Part shown: piece by piece, positions 26,863 through 36,800 of the stretch
Position numbering within the stretch: position 1 is the stretch's first letter
Layout of the letters: every line of letters starts with the position of its first letter
NCBI RefSeq assembly: GCF_003205615.1
Contig: NZ_PYBV01000046.1
Location: forward strand, 1-64,000
DNA length: 64,000 nt
Reading direction: 5' to 3'
DNA from: Micromonospora arborensis
GTDB lineage: Bacteria > Actinomycetota > Actinomycetes > Mycobacteriales > Micromonosporaceae
Notes under the pieces: generated by a model
The model's input: the letters and a program-made list of their open reading frames with translations, nothing else
What the model was told of the DNA's origin: nothing
The model's database searches: none
Program-made: the position numbers and the translations under genes

Positions 26863-29800
26863 ATGCATGAGATAACCGCGCCGCTGCGCCCTCGCGACCA
26901 GGGTGCCGAGGTCGCCAACCTGCAGGCCGGTCTGGTCCTGCTCCTCGTTCACCAGGTGATCCCGGCGGACCCCGACCTTCGCGCCGAGCTGATCCGCGAC
27001 CTGATGCGGGAGTCGTCGGAGCAGGTCTACCAGGGTGTCAGCGAGAAGACCGTGGCGATGTACCAGGAGTCGCAGGGGATCGAGGTGAACGGCGTCGTCG
27101 ATGAGCGGAGTGCGGCCGCGCTGAACGAGACGCTGCGCGAGCTCGGACTGCTCGGCGGCGCTCAGGCGACGGCCCGCACCGAGCGGATGGTGGCGGGTCA
27201 GGTCCTCCACTTCGACCAGACACCGTTCGCCGGCCGGGTGATCCTCTACGCCCACAACGGCAACGGCCCTGTGCGCCTGGGCGAGGATGCCACCGATCCC
27301 GAGGGCCGCTACGCCGTCACCCACCCGGTGACCGGCGCGGACATGCGCCTGCCGCTGCGGGTGGCCGCGTTCGACCCCGACGGCCAGCACCGTGCCGAGG
27401 CGACCATCGACGCCACCAGGCCGGTCGAGGTGGTCGACCTGGTGGTGCGCAGCGACGGTACGGCCTACCGGGTGACCGGCCGGGTGTCCACCGGCGGGCG
27501 GGCTGGCGTCAGTGGGCTGCTGATCCAGGTGGTCGACCGCAACGTCGGCGGTGACAACCAGGTCGCGGAGGTCTCGACCGGTGCGGACGGCGCCTATCGC
27601 GCCGCCTTCACCTACGACGGCGGCAAGGACCGGCCCGACTTCCAGGCGTACGTCGTCAGTGGCGACACCCGGATCGGCGCGTCCGAGGTCCGCTACGACG
27701 CGGGCCACGACGAGGTGCTCGACATCGCGGTACCCGAAAACGCCCAGATGTCGCTGGCGACCGAGCACACGGCGCTCACCGGAGACCTCGCCAGGCACGT
27801 CGTCGGCAGCCTGCGCGACCTCCGCGAGGACGACGACCGGCGGGACGTCAGCTATCTGGCGAACAAGACCGGTTGGGATGCTCGTGCGGTCGCGATGGCG
27901 TCGCTCGCCGACGAGTTCAGTGCCCGCACCGCAGTGGCCGACGGCAGCCCGGCGATCCCGCCCGCCCTGTTCTACACCCTCTTCCGCGCCGGAACGCCTG
28001 CCACCGACGAGGCGATCTACCGGATCGACGCCGGTCGTGTCGCGACGATCTGGCAGCAGGGCATCGACCAGGGCATCGTGCCATCCGGCCTGGCCGCCGA
28101 CGTGCCCGCCGCGATCGAGGAGTTCCGGACGCTGTCCGCCCGGCAGACCCTGAGCGGTCCGGCCGTGGCGGGGCGCTCCTCACTCGCCGCACTGCTGGCC
28201 GTCTCGTTGCCGGACGCCACCGAGGCGCAACCGGAGCGGTTCGCGCGCCTGCGGATCGACCACCAGGGCGACCCGGCGGGTTTCTGGTCCGCTGTCACGC
28301 ACGAGTTCGGCCGACCCGCGGCGGACCGGCTCAAGCTCGACGGTCAGCTCGCCTACCTGACACTGAACAACGCGCCGCTGATCGAGCGCCTGCACGCCGG
28401 TCACGCCGCACCCCTGACCGACCCCGCGGACCTCATCGAGCGTGGCTTCCATCGCGCCGCGCAGTGGCTCCCCTTGATCGACGAGGTGCCGCCGGAGATT
28501 CCCGGTGCGGGCGACGAGGCCAAGCAGGCCAACTACGCCGACCTGCTCGCCGCGCAACTGCGCCTCAGCTATCCGACCGCGACAGTCGCCGCCATGGTGG
28601 CCGACGGGGAGACCGCCGTCGCACCGGGGACCGCGAACGGCGTGCGCGACTTCCTCCGCGCGCACCACAACGAGTTCGACATCGGCCTGCAACCGGTCGA
28701 ACAGTTCCTCACGCGCACACAGGTCCCGATCGACGCGGCCGTCCAGGCGGAGATCGCCCGGATCCAGCGGGTCCGTCAGATCACCCCGGGTGACGACGCG
28801 ATGAACGCCCTGCTGGCCAAGGGACTCGACTCGGCGTACGCGGTGGCGCGTTACGACCGCGCGGAGTTCGTCGCCGGCTTCGCCACCGAGGTGGGCGGCA
28901 CGACCGAGGCCGCCCTCATCCACGCCCGTGCCCAGCAGGTCCACTCGGCGGTCCTCAACATCACCACGTCGTACGTGTTGGCCAGTAACGCCCCCGGAAT
29001 CGGGGTGCACAGCCCGGCGCAGATCGTGAACCCGGCGCCGGTCGTCCCGGACAACGTCGGCGATGTGATCGCCTATCCCACGCTCGAGAAGCTGCTCGGC
29101 GACATGGACTACTGCGACTGTGAGCAGTGCCGGTCGATCCTCAGCCCCGCCGCGTACCTGGTGGATCTGTTGCAGTTCGTCGACCGCGACGAGGTCCGCT
29201 GGGAGCAGTTCCGCGCACGCTGGGGCACTGACCACGGCGGCGCGCCATACCCGTACCCGACGATGGCGGCCTGGAACGACGCGGGCCAGCCGGGCGGCAC
29301 CCCGCCGACGCCCATCGAGGTGTTGCTCTCCCGGCGGCCGGACCTGCAGCATCTCCCGCTCACCTGCGAGAACACCAGCACCCCCGTGCCCTACATCGAC
29401 CTGGTCAACGAGACGCTCGAGTATTTCGTGGCGAACAAGCTCACCCTCGACGGCTTTCAGGGGCACGACACCGACGACAGCGCCACCCCGGCGGAGCTGC
29501 TGGCGAATCCGCAGTTCGTGCAGGACGCCGCCTACGACATCCTGGCCGGCAAGGGCACCCCGGCACCGCTGCTGCCGCCCGCTCCGGGGCTGCCTTTCCA
29601 TTTGCCGCTGGAGCGGCTGCGCCGCCTGTTCGCCGCGTTCGGGACCTCGTTGCCCGTGGTCATGGAGGCGTTGATCGCCGACGGCGCGAGCTACGGCTGG
29701 GTCGACGTCCGCATCGAACAGTTGGGCCTCTCCCGGGCCGAGTACGCGCTGCTGACGGACCGGACCAAGACCCTGCAGGAGTTGTCCGGCCTTCCCGCGA

Positions 29801-32800
29801 CCACCTCCGACGGTGATGTCGTGGCCGCGTTGTCCGGCGCGAAGGACTTCAGCCGCCGACTCGGCATCGGCTACGACGACCTGGTCGAGCTGCTACGCAC
29901 CCGGTTCGTCAATCCGGCCGGCGGCCTGATTCCCCGGCTGGAGCGCCTGGGTGTCCCGGTGAGCACGCTGAAGGCCCTCAAGGACGGCACGATCACCGAT
30001 CAGGCGTTCGATGACGCCGTCGCGCCGCAGGTGGATCCGGCCCGGTACGGCGGCGACATCAAGGCCTGGGTACGCGACCAGGCGAACTACGACCGCATCA
30101 TGGGTCTACTCGTGCTCGCCGACCCGACGGGCGCGGACGGTGCGGGTGGCTTCGACACCCTGGAGTTCCGCTACGCCGACCCGGACCTGCTGGCCCAGCG
30201 GGTCCACCCCATCGAGTTCGTCCGCCTGCTGCGCTTCATCCGGCTCTGGAAGACCCTTGGCTGGACGATCGAACAGACCGACAAGGCGATAAGCGCGCTC
30301 TGGCCCGCCGACCCGGCACCGGGCGACGACCTCGCGAAGCTGGACGCGGGGTTCCAGGTGCTCGTGCCGCGCCTCGGCGTGCTGGTGCGGGTGATCGAGC
30401 GGCTGGGGCTCAGCGTGCCGAAGGGTCTGCTGCCGCTGCTGGCCTGCGTCGCCCCGATGGACACGTACGGCGCGGCCTCGCTCTACCGCACGTTGTTCCT
30501 CAGCCCGACGGCACCGGCCGGGGATCCGGTGTTCGCCGAGGACGGTTACGGCAATGTCCTGGACGGCTCGGAAAAGCTGCTGGACCACACCGAAGCGCTC
30601 CGCGCGGCGCTCAGCCTCAGCGGCGACGAGTTGACGGAGATCGCCAGCGCCCTGGCCTTCGACGCGGGCACCCCGTTGACCGTCGAGAACGTCAGCGCCG
30701 TGTACCGCCGTGGCTGGCTGGCCCGCACACTCAAGCTCAGCGTGGTGGAACTGCTGCGGCTGACCGAACACACCGCGATCGACCCGTTCGCGGCCGTCGA
30801 CCCGGTCGCGCCCACGATGATCGCCCTGCTCGACCTGGTGGACCGGCTGCGATCGGTGGGGCTGAAGCCAGCCCAGGCGCTCGCCCTGGTCTGGGACGAA
30901 AAACTGAGCGGTGTTTCGGCGCCGGGGGCCGGGCAGATCGACCAGTTCATGCGGGATCTACGCGCCGGCTTCGCGGCAGTCGACGCGGATTTCACGGTGG
31001 CCGACGATCCGGACGGGCAGCTCGCCCGCGCCAGGATGGCGCTGGTGTACGACAACGCCGCGACCGATTTCTTCTTCGGCTTGTTGGCGGGGTCGCCGGG
31101 AGCGGGTGAGCCGGCTGTCGCGACGTTCTTCGCGCGCTACCCGGAGCTGCGGCCGCTGTTCGACGCCTACGTCGCCTCCGCCGATCCGCCGCCGATCCGG
31201 CGGGCCGCACTGCTCGCCGCGTTCCTGCCGGATCTCGCCCGGCGCCGCAAGCAGCAGCAGGCGTTGCAGATGATCGGCGCGGCGGCGCAGACCGACGCGG
31301 CGTTCGCCACCACCATCCTGGACACCTCCGGGGTGCTGCCCGCCGTCGCGGATCTGGTCGCCGTCGAACGTCCGGGCCTGGCCGTGCGCTACTTCTTCGC
31401 CGACGTCGTGGGTGGGGAGCCGGATCGTACGGCCGACGCTGAGGCCGTTCTGAACTACCGCTCGGGCAGCGCCAACCAGTTACCCGAGCATGCCGGCGCT
31501 CCGATCTCCGGCGTCTGGAGCGGCTACGTCGAGGCACCCGCGGGTGAGCTGTTCGGGTTCCGCGTCGAGGCCGACGCCGGCGCGACCGTCCGGCTCACGA
31601 TCGGTGCCATGGATGTCGAGCTGGTGCCCGACGGCAGCGTGTGGGCCACCCCAGCGCCGGTGGCGCTGACCGCGGGCAAGCCCTACGCCGTGGTGCTGAC
31701 CGTGGAGAAGGTACGCCACACGCTGAGGGTGCAGTGGCACACGACCGGGCGAGGCTGGGAGGTCGTCCCGGCTCGCCACCTCTATTCGGCCACCCTGCGG
31801 GAACGGCTCGCCGGGGCGTACCTCCGCCTCTTCAAGATCGCCTCGCTGTCCACCGCACTGCACCTGAGCGCCACCGAGATCGCGTACCTCGGCCGCGGCT
31901 GGCTCGGCGCGTTGCCGGTCGCCGGACCATCCACCGACCCGGCCCTCTTCGGCGGGTTCGACACGCTGCTCGGATACGCCGAGCTGAAGGCCGCGTTCGG
32001 CTCGGACGACGAGCAACTCCTGGCAGTGCTGCGCGAGCCGCGGGCCGGCACACTCACCGCCCTGACCCGCTGGGAGCCCGGCTCGCTCGACGCGCTGCTC
32101 AGCCGCTTCGGCATGACCATCGCGGGCCTGCGCGACAGCACCGCCTTCCGGCGGGTGCACGACGCCTTCGCGCAGCTGACCGCGCTCGGCGTGACGGCCG
32201 GCCCGCTGATCGCCGCGACGACCAACGACCCGTCGGCCGCCACGGTCCGGGACCTGCAGGCCGCGCTGCGGGCCCGGTACGCCGTCGCCGACTGGCTCGC
32301 CGTCGTCAAGCCGATCAACGACGAGCTGCGGGGCCGGCAGCGCGATGCCCTTGTCGCGTACGTGCTGCACCAGTTGCGGTCGAACCCCGCGTCAGCGCAC
32401 CTCGACACACCCGACAAGCTCTTCGAGTACTTCCTGATGGACGTGCAGATGGAGCCGGTCATGCAGACGTCGCGGATCCGCCACGCGCTCGCCGCCTGCC
32501 AACTGTTCGTCGAGCGGTGCCTGATGAACCTCGAGCCGCGGGTTGCCTCGTCGGCGATCAACGGCGCGCAGTGGGAGTGGATGAAGCGGTACCGGGTGTG
32601 GGAGGCCAACCGCAAGGTCTACCTCTGGCCGGAGAACTGGCTCGAACCGGAGCTGCGCGACGACCAGTCGCCGTTCTTCAAGGAGCTGATGAGCGAACTG
32701 CTGCAGAGCGACATCACCGAGGATCGGGCCGCCACCGCCATGGGCGCGTACCTCGCCAAGCTGGACACGGTCGCGAAGCTGGAGCCGGCCGGCGTCTACT

Positions 32801-33888
32801 ACGCCGAGAACGACCCGGGCACGGCCGACGACATCGCGTACGTGGTGGGGCGCACCGCCGGCGCCAACCGGGCCTACTACTGGCGTCGACGCGAGTACGG
32901 CTACTGGACGCCGTGGGAGCAGATCAAGCTCGACGTCGAGGACAACCCGGTGCTTCCGGTGCTCTGGAAGAGTCGGCTCTTCCTGTTCTGGATCAAGATC
33001 ATTCAAGAGCCGGACCTCGGCGGGGGCCAGCCGTTCGCGGCGCCGCCCGACACCGACCTGTTCAAGCTGAAGACCAGTAACGTCAATAGCGAGCTGCCGC
33101 AGATCGGCGTTCGGGCGATGCTCTGCTGGAGCGAGTACTACAACGGTGTCTGGCAGCCCGTCTCCACCTCGGATCCGCACCAGCCGACCTACCTGGGCGG
33201 ATTCGCCCCGGGCACCTTCAACCGGTCCGGCCTGCGGCTCTCCTCCTCGGTCGCCGACGGCGTGTTGCGCATCGACATCGGCGGCGAGGGCAGCTCCTTC
33301 TTTCTCCTCTACAACACTCACAGCCTGCCGGTACGCGCCGAGGACGTGCCGGTGTCGCTGGGCCCACTGCACGGCCCGCAGCGCTTCCTCGGTGTCACGA
33401 AGGGAACGCTCAACGCCGCGTACGCGCTCCGGCCCACCGTCGACACGGGTTTCCCGGATCCGACGGTGCTGCGCCGTGACGTGCTGCGTAACCCGCTCGG
33501 CGCCTCGATCGTCGAGCCGAAGCACGACCTGACCGACCCGTGGAACGCACCCTTCTTCTACAGCGACAGCCGGCACGTCTTCTGGGTCGAGACCACGCAG
33601 GCGCCGGTCACGGTCAAGCAGTGGCAGAGCTACGGCGAGCTGACGCCGGGCCCGCCTGTGACCGCCTACACCCTCCCGGACCTGGTGCTCCCACCGAAGT
33701 ACATCCTCCCGGACCGGATCGGCCCGATCATCAGCGGACGCAACAACGGGCTCAGCGATCCCGATCCGATCGCCACATTCGTGACCGAGGACGCGTACAT
33801 CACCAAGGGCCTCGGCACGATCGGCACGGTCCGGTTCAACGCCGCCGAGATCGGGCCGGCCGGCGCGATCATCAAGCAGATGGGCTAG
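26863..33888 (+). CDS. Tc toxin TcA, N-terminal part with long extension
   Basis: A 2341-residue shell part of the TcA syringe, 11 bp after the TcB-TcC stop. Residues 1-90 resemble a peptidoglycan-binding domain (PRDQGAEVANLQAGL, GVVDERSAAALNETL). Two beta-sandwich domains of carboxypeptidase-regulatory/transthyretin type follow (about 105-200 and 203-300), then a helical region. The VRP1-type TcA signature CDCEQCRSILSPAAYLVDLL is at about 751-770; in Photorhabdus TcdA1 it lies near the N-terminus. A PA14 domain occupies about 1522-1650. The segment VYLWPENWLEPELRDDQSPFF (about 1920) is characteristic of TcA. The protein ends at TAG 33886, in the same frame as the next gene. Confidence 0.9.
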   Translation: MHEITAPLRPRDQGAEVANLQAGLVLLLVHQVIPADPDLRAELIRDLMRESSEQVYQGVSEKTVAMYQESQGIEVNGVVDERSAAALNETLRELGLLGGAQATARTERMVAGQVLHFDQTPFAGRVILYAHNGNGPVRLGEDATDPEGRYAVTHPVTGADMRLPLRVAAFDPDGQHRAEATIDATRPVEVVDLVVRSDGTAYRVTGRVSTGGRAGVSGLLIQVVDRNVGGDNQVAEVSTGADGAYRAAFTYDGGKDRPDFQAYVVSGDTRIGASEVRYDAGHDEVLDIAVPENAQMSLATEHTALTGDLARHVVGSLRDLREDDDRRDVSYLANKTGWDARAVAMASLADEFSARTAVADGSPAIPPALFYTLFRAGTPATDEAIYRIDAGRVATIWQQGIDQGIVPSGLAADVPAAIEEFRTLSARQTLSGPAVAGRSSLAALLAVSLPDATEAQPERFARLRIDHQGDPAGFWSAVTHEFGRPAADRLKLDGQLAYLTLNNAPLIERLHAGHAAPLTDPADLIERGFHRAAQWLPLIDEVPPEIPGAGDEAKQANYADLLAAQLRLSYPTATVAAMVADGETAVAPGTANGVRDFLRAHHNEFDIGLQPVEQFLTRTQVPIDAAVQAEIARIQRVRQITPGDDAMNALLAKGLDSAYAVARYDRAEFVAGFATEVGGTTEAALIHARAQQVHSAVLNITTSYVLASNAPGIGVHSPAQIVNPAPVVPDNVGDVIAYPTLEKLLGDMDYCDCEQCRSILSPAAYLVDLLQFVDRDEVRWEQFRARWGTDHGGAPYPYPTMAAWNDAGQPGGTPPTPIEVLLSRRPDLQHLPLTCENTSTPVPYIDLVNETLEYFVANKLTLDGFQGHDTDDSATPAELLANPQFVQDAAYDILAGKGTPAPLLPPAPGLPFHLPLERLRRLFAAFGTSLPVVMEALIADGASYGWVDVRIEQLGLSRAEYALLTDRTKTLQELSGLPATTSDGDVVAALSGAKDFSRRLGIGYDDLVELLRTRFVNPAGGLIPRLERLGVPVSTLKALKDGTITDQAFDDAVAPQVDPARYGGDIKAWVRDQANYDRIMGLLVLADPTGADGAGGFDTLEFRYADPDLLAQRVHPIEFVRLLRFIRLWKTLGWTIEQTDKAISALWPADPAPGDDLAKLDAGFQVLVPRLGVLVRVIERLGLSVPKGLLPLLACVAPMDTYGAASLYRTLFLSPTAPAGDPVFAEDGYGNVLDGSEKLLDHTEALRAALSLSGDELTEIASALAFDAGTPLTVENVSAVYRRGWLARTLKLSVVELLRLTEHTAIDPFAAVDPVAPTMIALLDLVDRLRSVGLKPAQALALVWDEKLSGVSAPGAGQIDQFMRDLRAGFAAVDADFTVADDPDGQLARARMALVYDNAATDFFFGLLAGSPGAGEPAVATFFARYPELRPLFDAYVASADPPPIRRAALLAAFLPDLARRRKQQQALQMIGAAAQTDAAFATTILDTSGVLPAVADLVAVERPGLAVRYFFADVVGGEPDRTADAEAVLNYRSGSANQLPEHAGAPISGVWSGYVEAPAGELFGFRVEADAGATVRLTIGAMDVELVPDGSVWATPAPVALTAGKPYAVVLTVEKVRHTLRVQWHTTGRGWEVVPARHLYSATLRERLAGAYLRLFKIASLSTALHLSATEIAYLGRGWLGALPVAGPSTDPALFGGFDTLLGYAELKAAFGSDDEQLLAVLREPRAGTLTALTRWEPGSLDALLSRFGMTIAGLRDSTAFRRVHDAFAQLTALGVTAGPLIAATTNDPSAATVRDLQAALRARYAVADWLAVVKPINDELRGRQRDALVAYVLHQLRSNPASAHLDTPDKLFEYFLMDVQMEPVMQTSRIRHALAACQLFVERCLMNLEPRVASSAINGAQWEWMKRYRVWEANRKVYLWPENWLEPELRDDQSPFFKELMSELLQSDITEDRAATAMGAYLAKLDTVAKLEPAGVYYAENDPGTADDIAYVVGRTAGANRAYYWRRREYGYWTPWEQIKLDVEDNPVLPVLWKSRLFLFWIKIIQEPDLGGGQPFAAPPDTDLFKLKTSNVNSELPQIGVRAMLCWSEYYNGVWQPVSTSDPHQPTYLGGFAPGTFNRSGLRLSSSVADGVLRIDIGGEGSSFFLLYNTHSLPVRAEDVPVSLGPLHGPQRFLGVTKGTLNAAYALRPTVDTGFPDPTVLRRDVLRNPLGASIVEPKHDLTDPWNAPFFYSDSRHVFWVETTQAPVTVKQWQSYGELTPGPPVTAYTLPDLVLPPKYILPDRIGPIISGRNNGLSDPDPIATFVTEDAYITKGLGTIGTVRFNAAEIGPAGAIIKQMG

Positions 33889-33897
33889 GGGACGGCG

Positions 33898-36800
33898 ATG
33901 ACCAACTATTTCCACGAGGCCCTTGCCGACACGGTGCTGTACAACCTCGGCGGCGAGTGGATCGACAAGCAGGACACCGCGTTCAGCTACTCGTTCGAGA
34001 ACTTCTTCCACCCGTTCGTCGGAGAGCTGATCGAACAGCTCAACCGCAGGTCGCTGGCCGGCATGCTCGACCCGGATTTCCACCAGGGCCTGAGCGACCC
34101 CACGTTCTTCGACTCCCTCTACACCGCGCTCGCCAACGATCTGGTCAAGATCTCACACGAGCCCAAGGAGATCGACCTGGGCGCGGGTGGCCCGTACTCG
34201 GGCTATAACTGGGAACTGCTGTTTCACGTACCGCTGACGATCGCCGTGCACCTGAGCAAGAACCAGCGCTTCGCCGAGGCCCGTAAGTGGTTCCACTACA
34301 TCTTCGATCCCACCTCGAACGACACGTCGTTGCCCGTACCGCAGAGGTTTTGGAAGTTCCTCGCCTTTCGGAAGGCGGGGGTGGTCAAGCAGGTCGACGA
34401 GCAGCTGATGATCCTGAGCAAGCCGCTGGCCGAGTGCACCCCGGCGGAACTGGACATGAAGCAGAAAATCCTGCAGGGGTACGAGGCGATCAAGAACCGC
34501 CCGTTCCAGCCGCACGCGGTCGCGCGCACCCGCCAACTGGCGTACCAGTACTGCGTGGTGATGAAGTACCTGGACAACCTCATCGCCTGGGGCGACAGCC
34601 TGTTCCGGCAGGACACGTCGGAAAGTCTGAACGAGGCGACCCAGCTCTACGTCCTCGCGGCGACCCTGCTCGGCCAGCGGCCGCAACGCATTCCGCGAAC
34701 CGGCACCGTCCGCCCGAAGACCTACGCCGAGCTGCGCAAGCAAGGGCTCGACGCGATGGGCAACACCCTCGTCGAGATGGAGGGCAAGTTTCCGCTCAGC
34801 GCGGGGATGCCGAAGATGGGCGAGGACGACCCGGACGCCGCCGGCCCGCTCTTCGGCATCGGACGCACCCTCTACTTCTGCATTCCGCGCAACGAGAAGC
34901 TGCTCGGCTACTGGGACACGGTCGCCGACCGACTCTTCAAGATCCGAAACGGGATGAACATCGAGGGCATTGCTCGCCAGCTCGCCCTGTTCGATCCACC
35001 GCTCGACCCCGGCATGCTGGTCAAGGCCGCCGCTGCCGGAATCGACATCGGCGCGATCATCAGTGGCACCAATCAGCCGATCAGCCCGGTGCGGGCCCCC
35101 TTCCTGATCCAGATGGCACTCGAACTCAGCGGCGAGGTACGCGGGCTCGGCAGCGCACTCGTGGTGGCGATCGAGAAGGGCGACGGGGAACGGCTCGCCG
35201 TGCTCCGGCAGGGGCACGAGACCCGGATCCAACAGATGCAGCAGGAGGTCCGCTTCCTGCAGTGGGCATCGGCCCAGGAGGCCACCCGCTCACTGCTGAC
35301 CAACCGCAGGCCCGCACTCGAACGGCTGCACTACTACCAGCGTCTGCTCGGCCTGCCCGCCGACCCGAATACGGCGGACGAGCTCGCGGTGAGCTTCGAA
35401 GGGCTCGCGCTGACCGAGGAGACCTTCGCCGAGGCGTACGGCAAGCTGGTCGCCCAGTACGACAAATCGGTCGCGGCGCAGGACCTCCCGAAGCTCCGAC
35501 TCGCTGAGGAATCGTCGCCGACGATCCTGTCCGGCGCCAGAGGCTCGGGCAAGCTCTACCTCTCGGCGAACGAGGACGTCGAGCTCAACACCCACCTGCC
35601 GACCGCGCGGGACACCAGCCTGCACGCCTCGGTGGCCAACGCGATGGCGTCCGCCTTCGCCCCGGTGCCGGACGCGGACGCGGACGCCCACTTCTGGGGC
35701 ATCGGCGGCAAGATCAAGCTGAACGTCGGGACGGCACTCGTCGCCGCCGCGAAGATCGCCGGTGACATCTCCGGAATCGTCGCCGCCTGGGAACGCGACC
35801 AGGCCGGGATGGCGGCGCGCACCGCGTCCTACGAGCGCCGGGCCGACGAATGGCTCCTGCAGTACAACCTCGCCGCGCACGACCTCGCGTCGATCGGCCG
35901 GCAGATCCTCACCTCGATCCTCGCCGAACAGGTGACCCGCCACGACTACCTGATCACCAAGCAGCAGGTCGCCGACACCCAGGAGGCCGACCGGTTTCTG
36001 CGGTCGAAGTTCTCCAACGAGGAGTTGTACGCCTGGACGCAGGGCGAGGTGTCCCGGCTCTACTACGAGTACTACCGGTTCGCCATCGACACCGCCCGCA
36101 AGGCAGAGCAGGCGATGAAGCGGGAACTGATGCGCCCCGAGGTGGACGCCCAGGACTTCGTGAAGTTCAACTACTGGGACGGAGGACGTCGCGGGCTGCT
36201 CTCCGGCGAGGCACTGCAACTCGACGTCAAGCGCATGCAGTTGGCCTACCACGAGAACAACAAGCGGGAGTACGAGCTGACGCGGCACGTCTCCTTACGC
36301 CGGCTCGCCCCGGTCGCCCTGCTGGCGCTGAAAACGACTGGTTCCTGCCGGGTGACAGTTCCCGAGTGGGTGTTCGATCTGGACACGCCGGGCCACTACC
36401 TGCGCCGAATCCGCAGCGTCGGCCTCACCATCCCGTGCGTGACCGGTCCGTACACCAGCCTCAGCTGCACCCTGACACTTACCCGCAGCTCAGTGCGCAC
36501 CGCACCGCTGGCCGGCGATGGCTACCGGCGCCAGGGCGGCGAGGACGGCCGCTTCGTCGACTACTTCAGCGCCACCCAGTCGATCGTCACCAGCAGTGGC
36601 CAAAACGACAGCGGCCTGTTCGAGACCAGCCTGCGCGACGAGCGGGTGCTGCCCTTCGAAGGCGCTGGCGTGGAGAGCGAGTGGACCCTTTCGCTGCCCG
36701 ACGAGTTCCGCCAGGTTGACTACGCAACGATCAGCGACGCGATCCTGCACTTCCGATACACCGCACGCGAAGGCGGCGTACCGCTGCGCACCGCAGCGGT

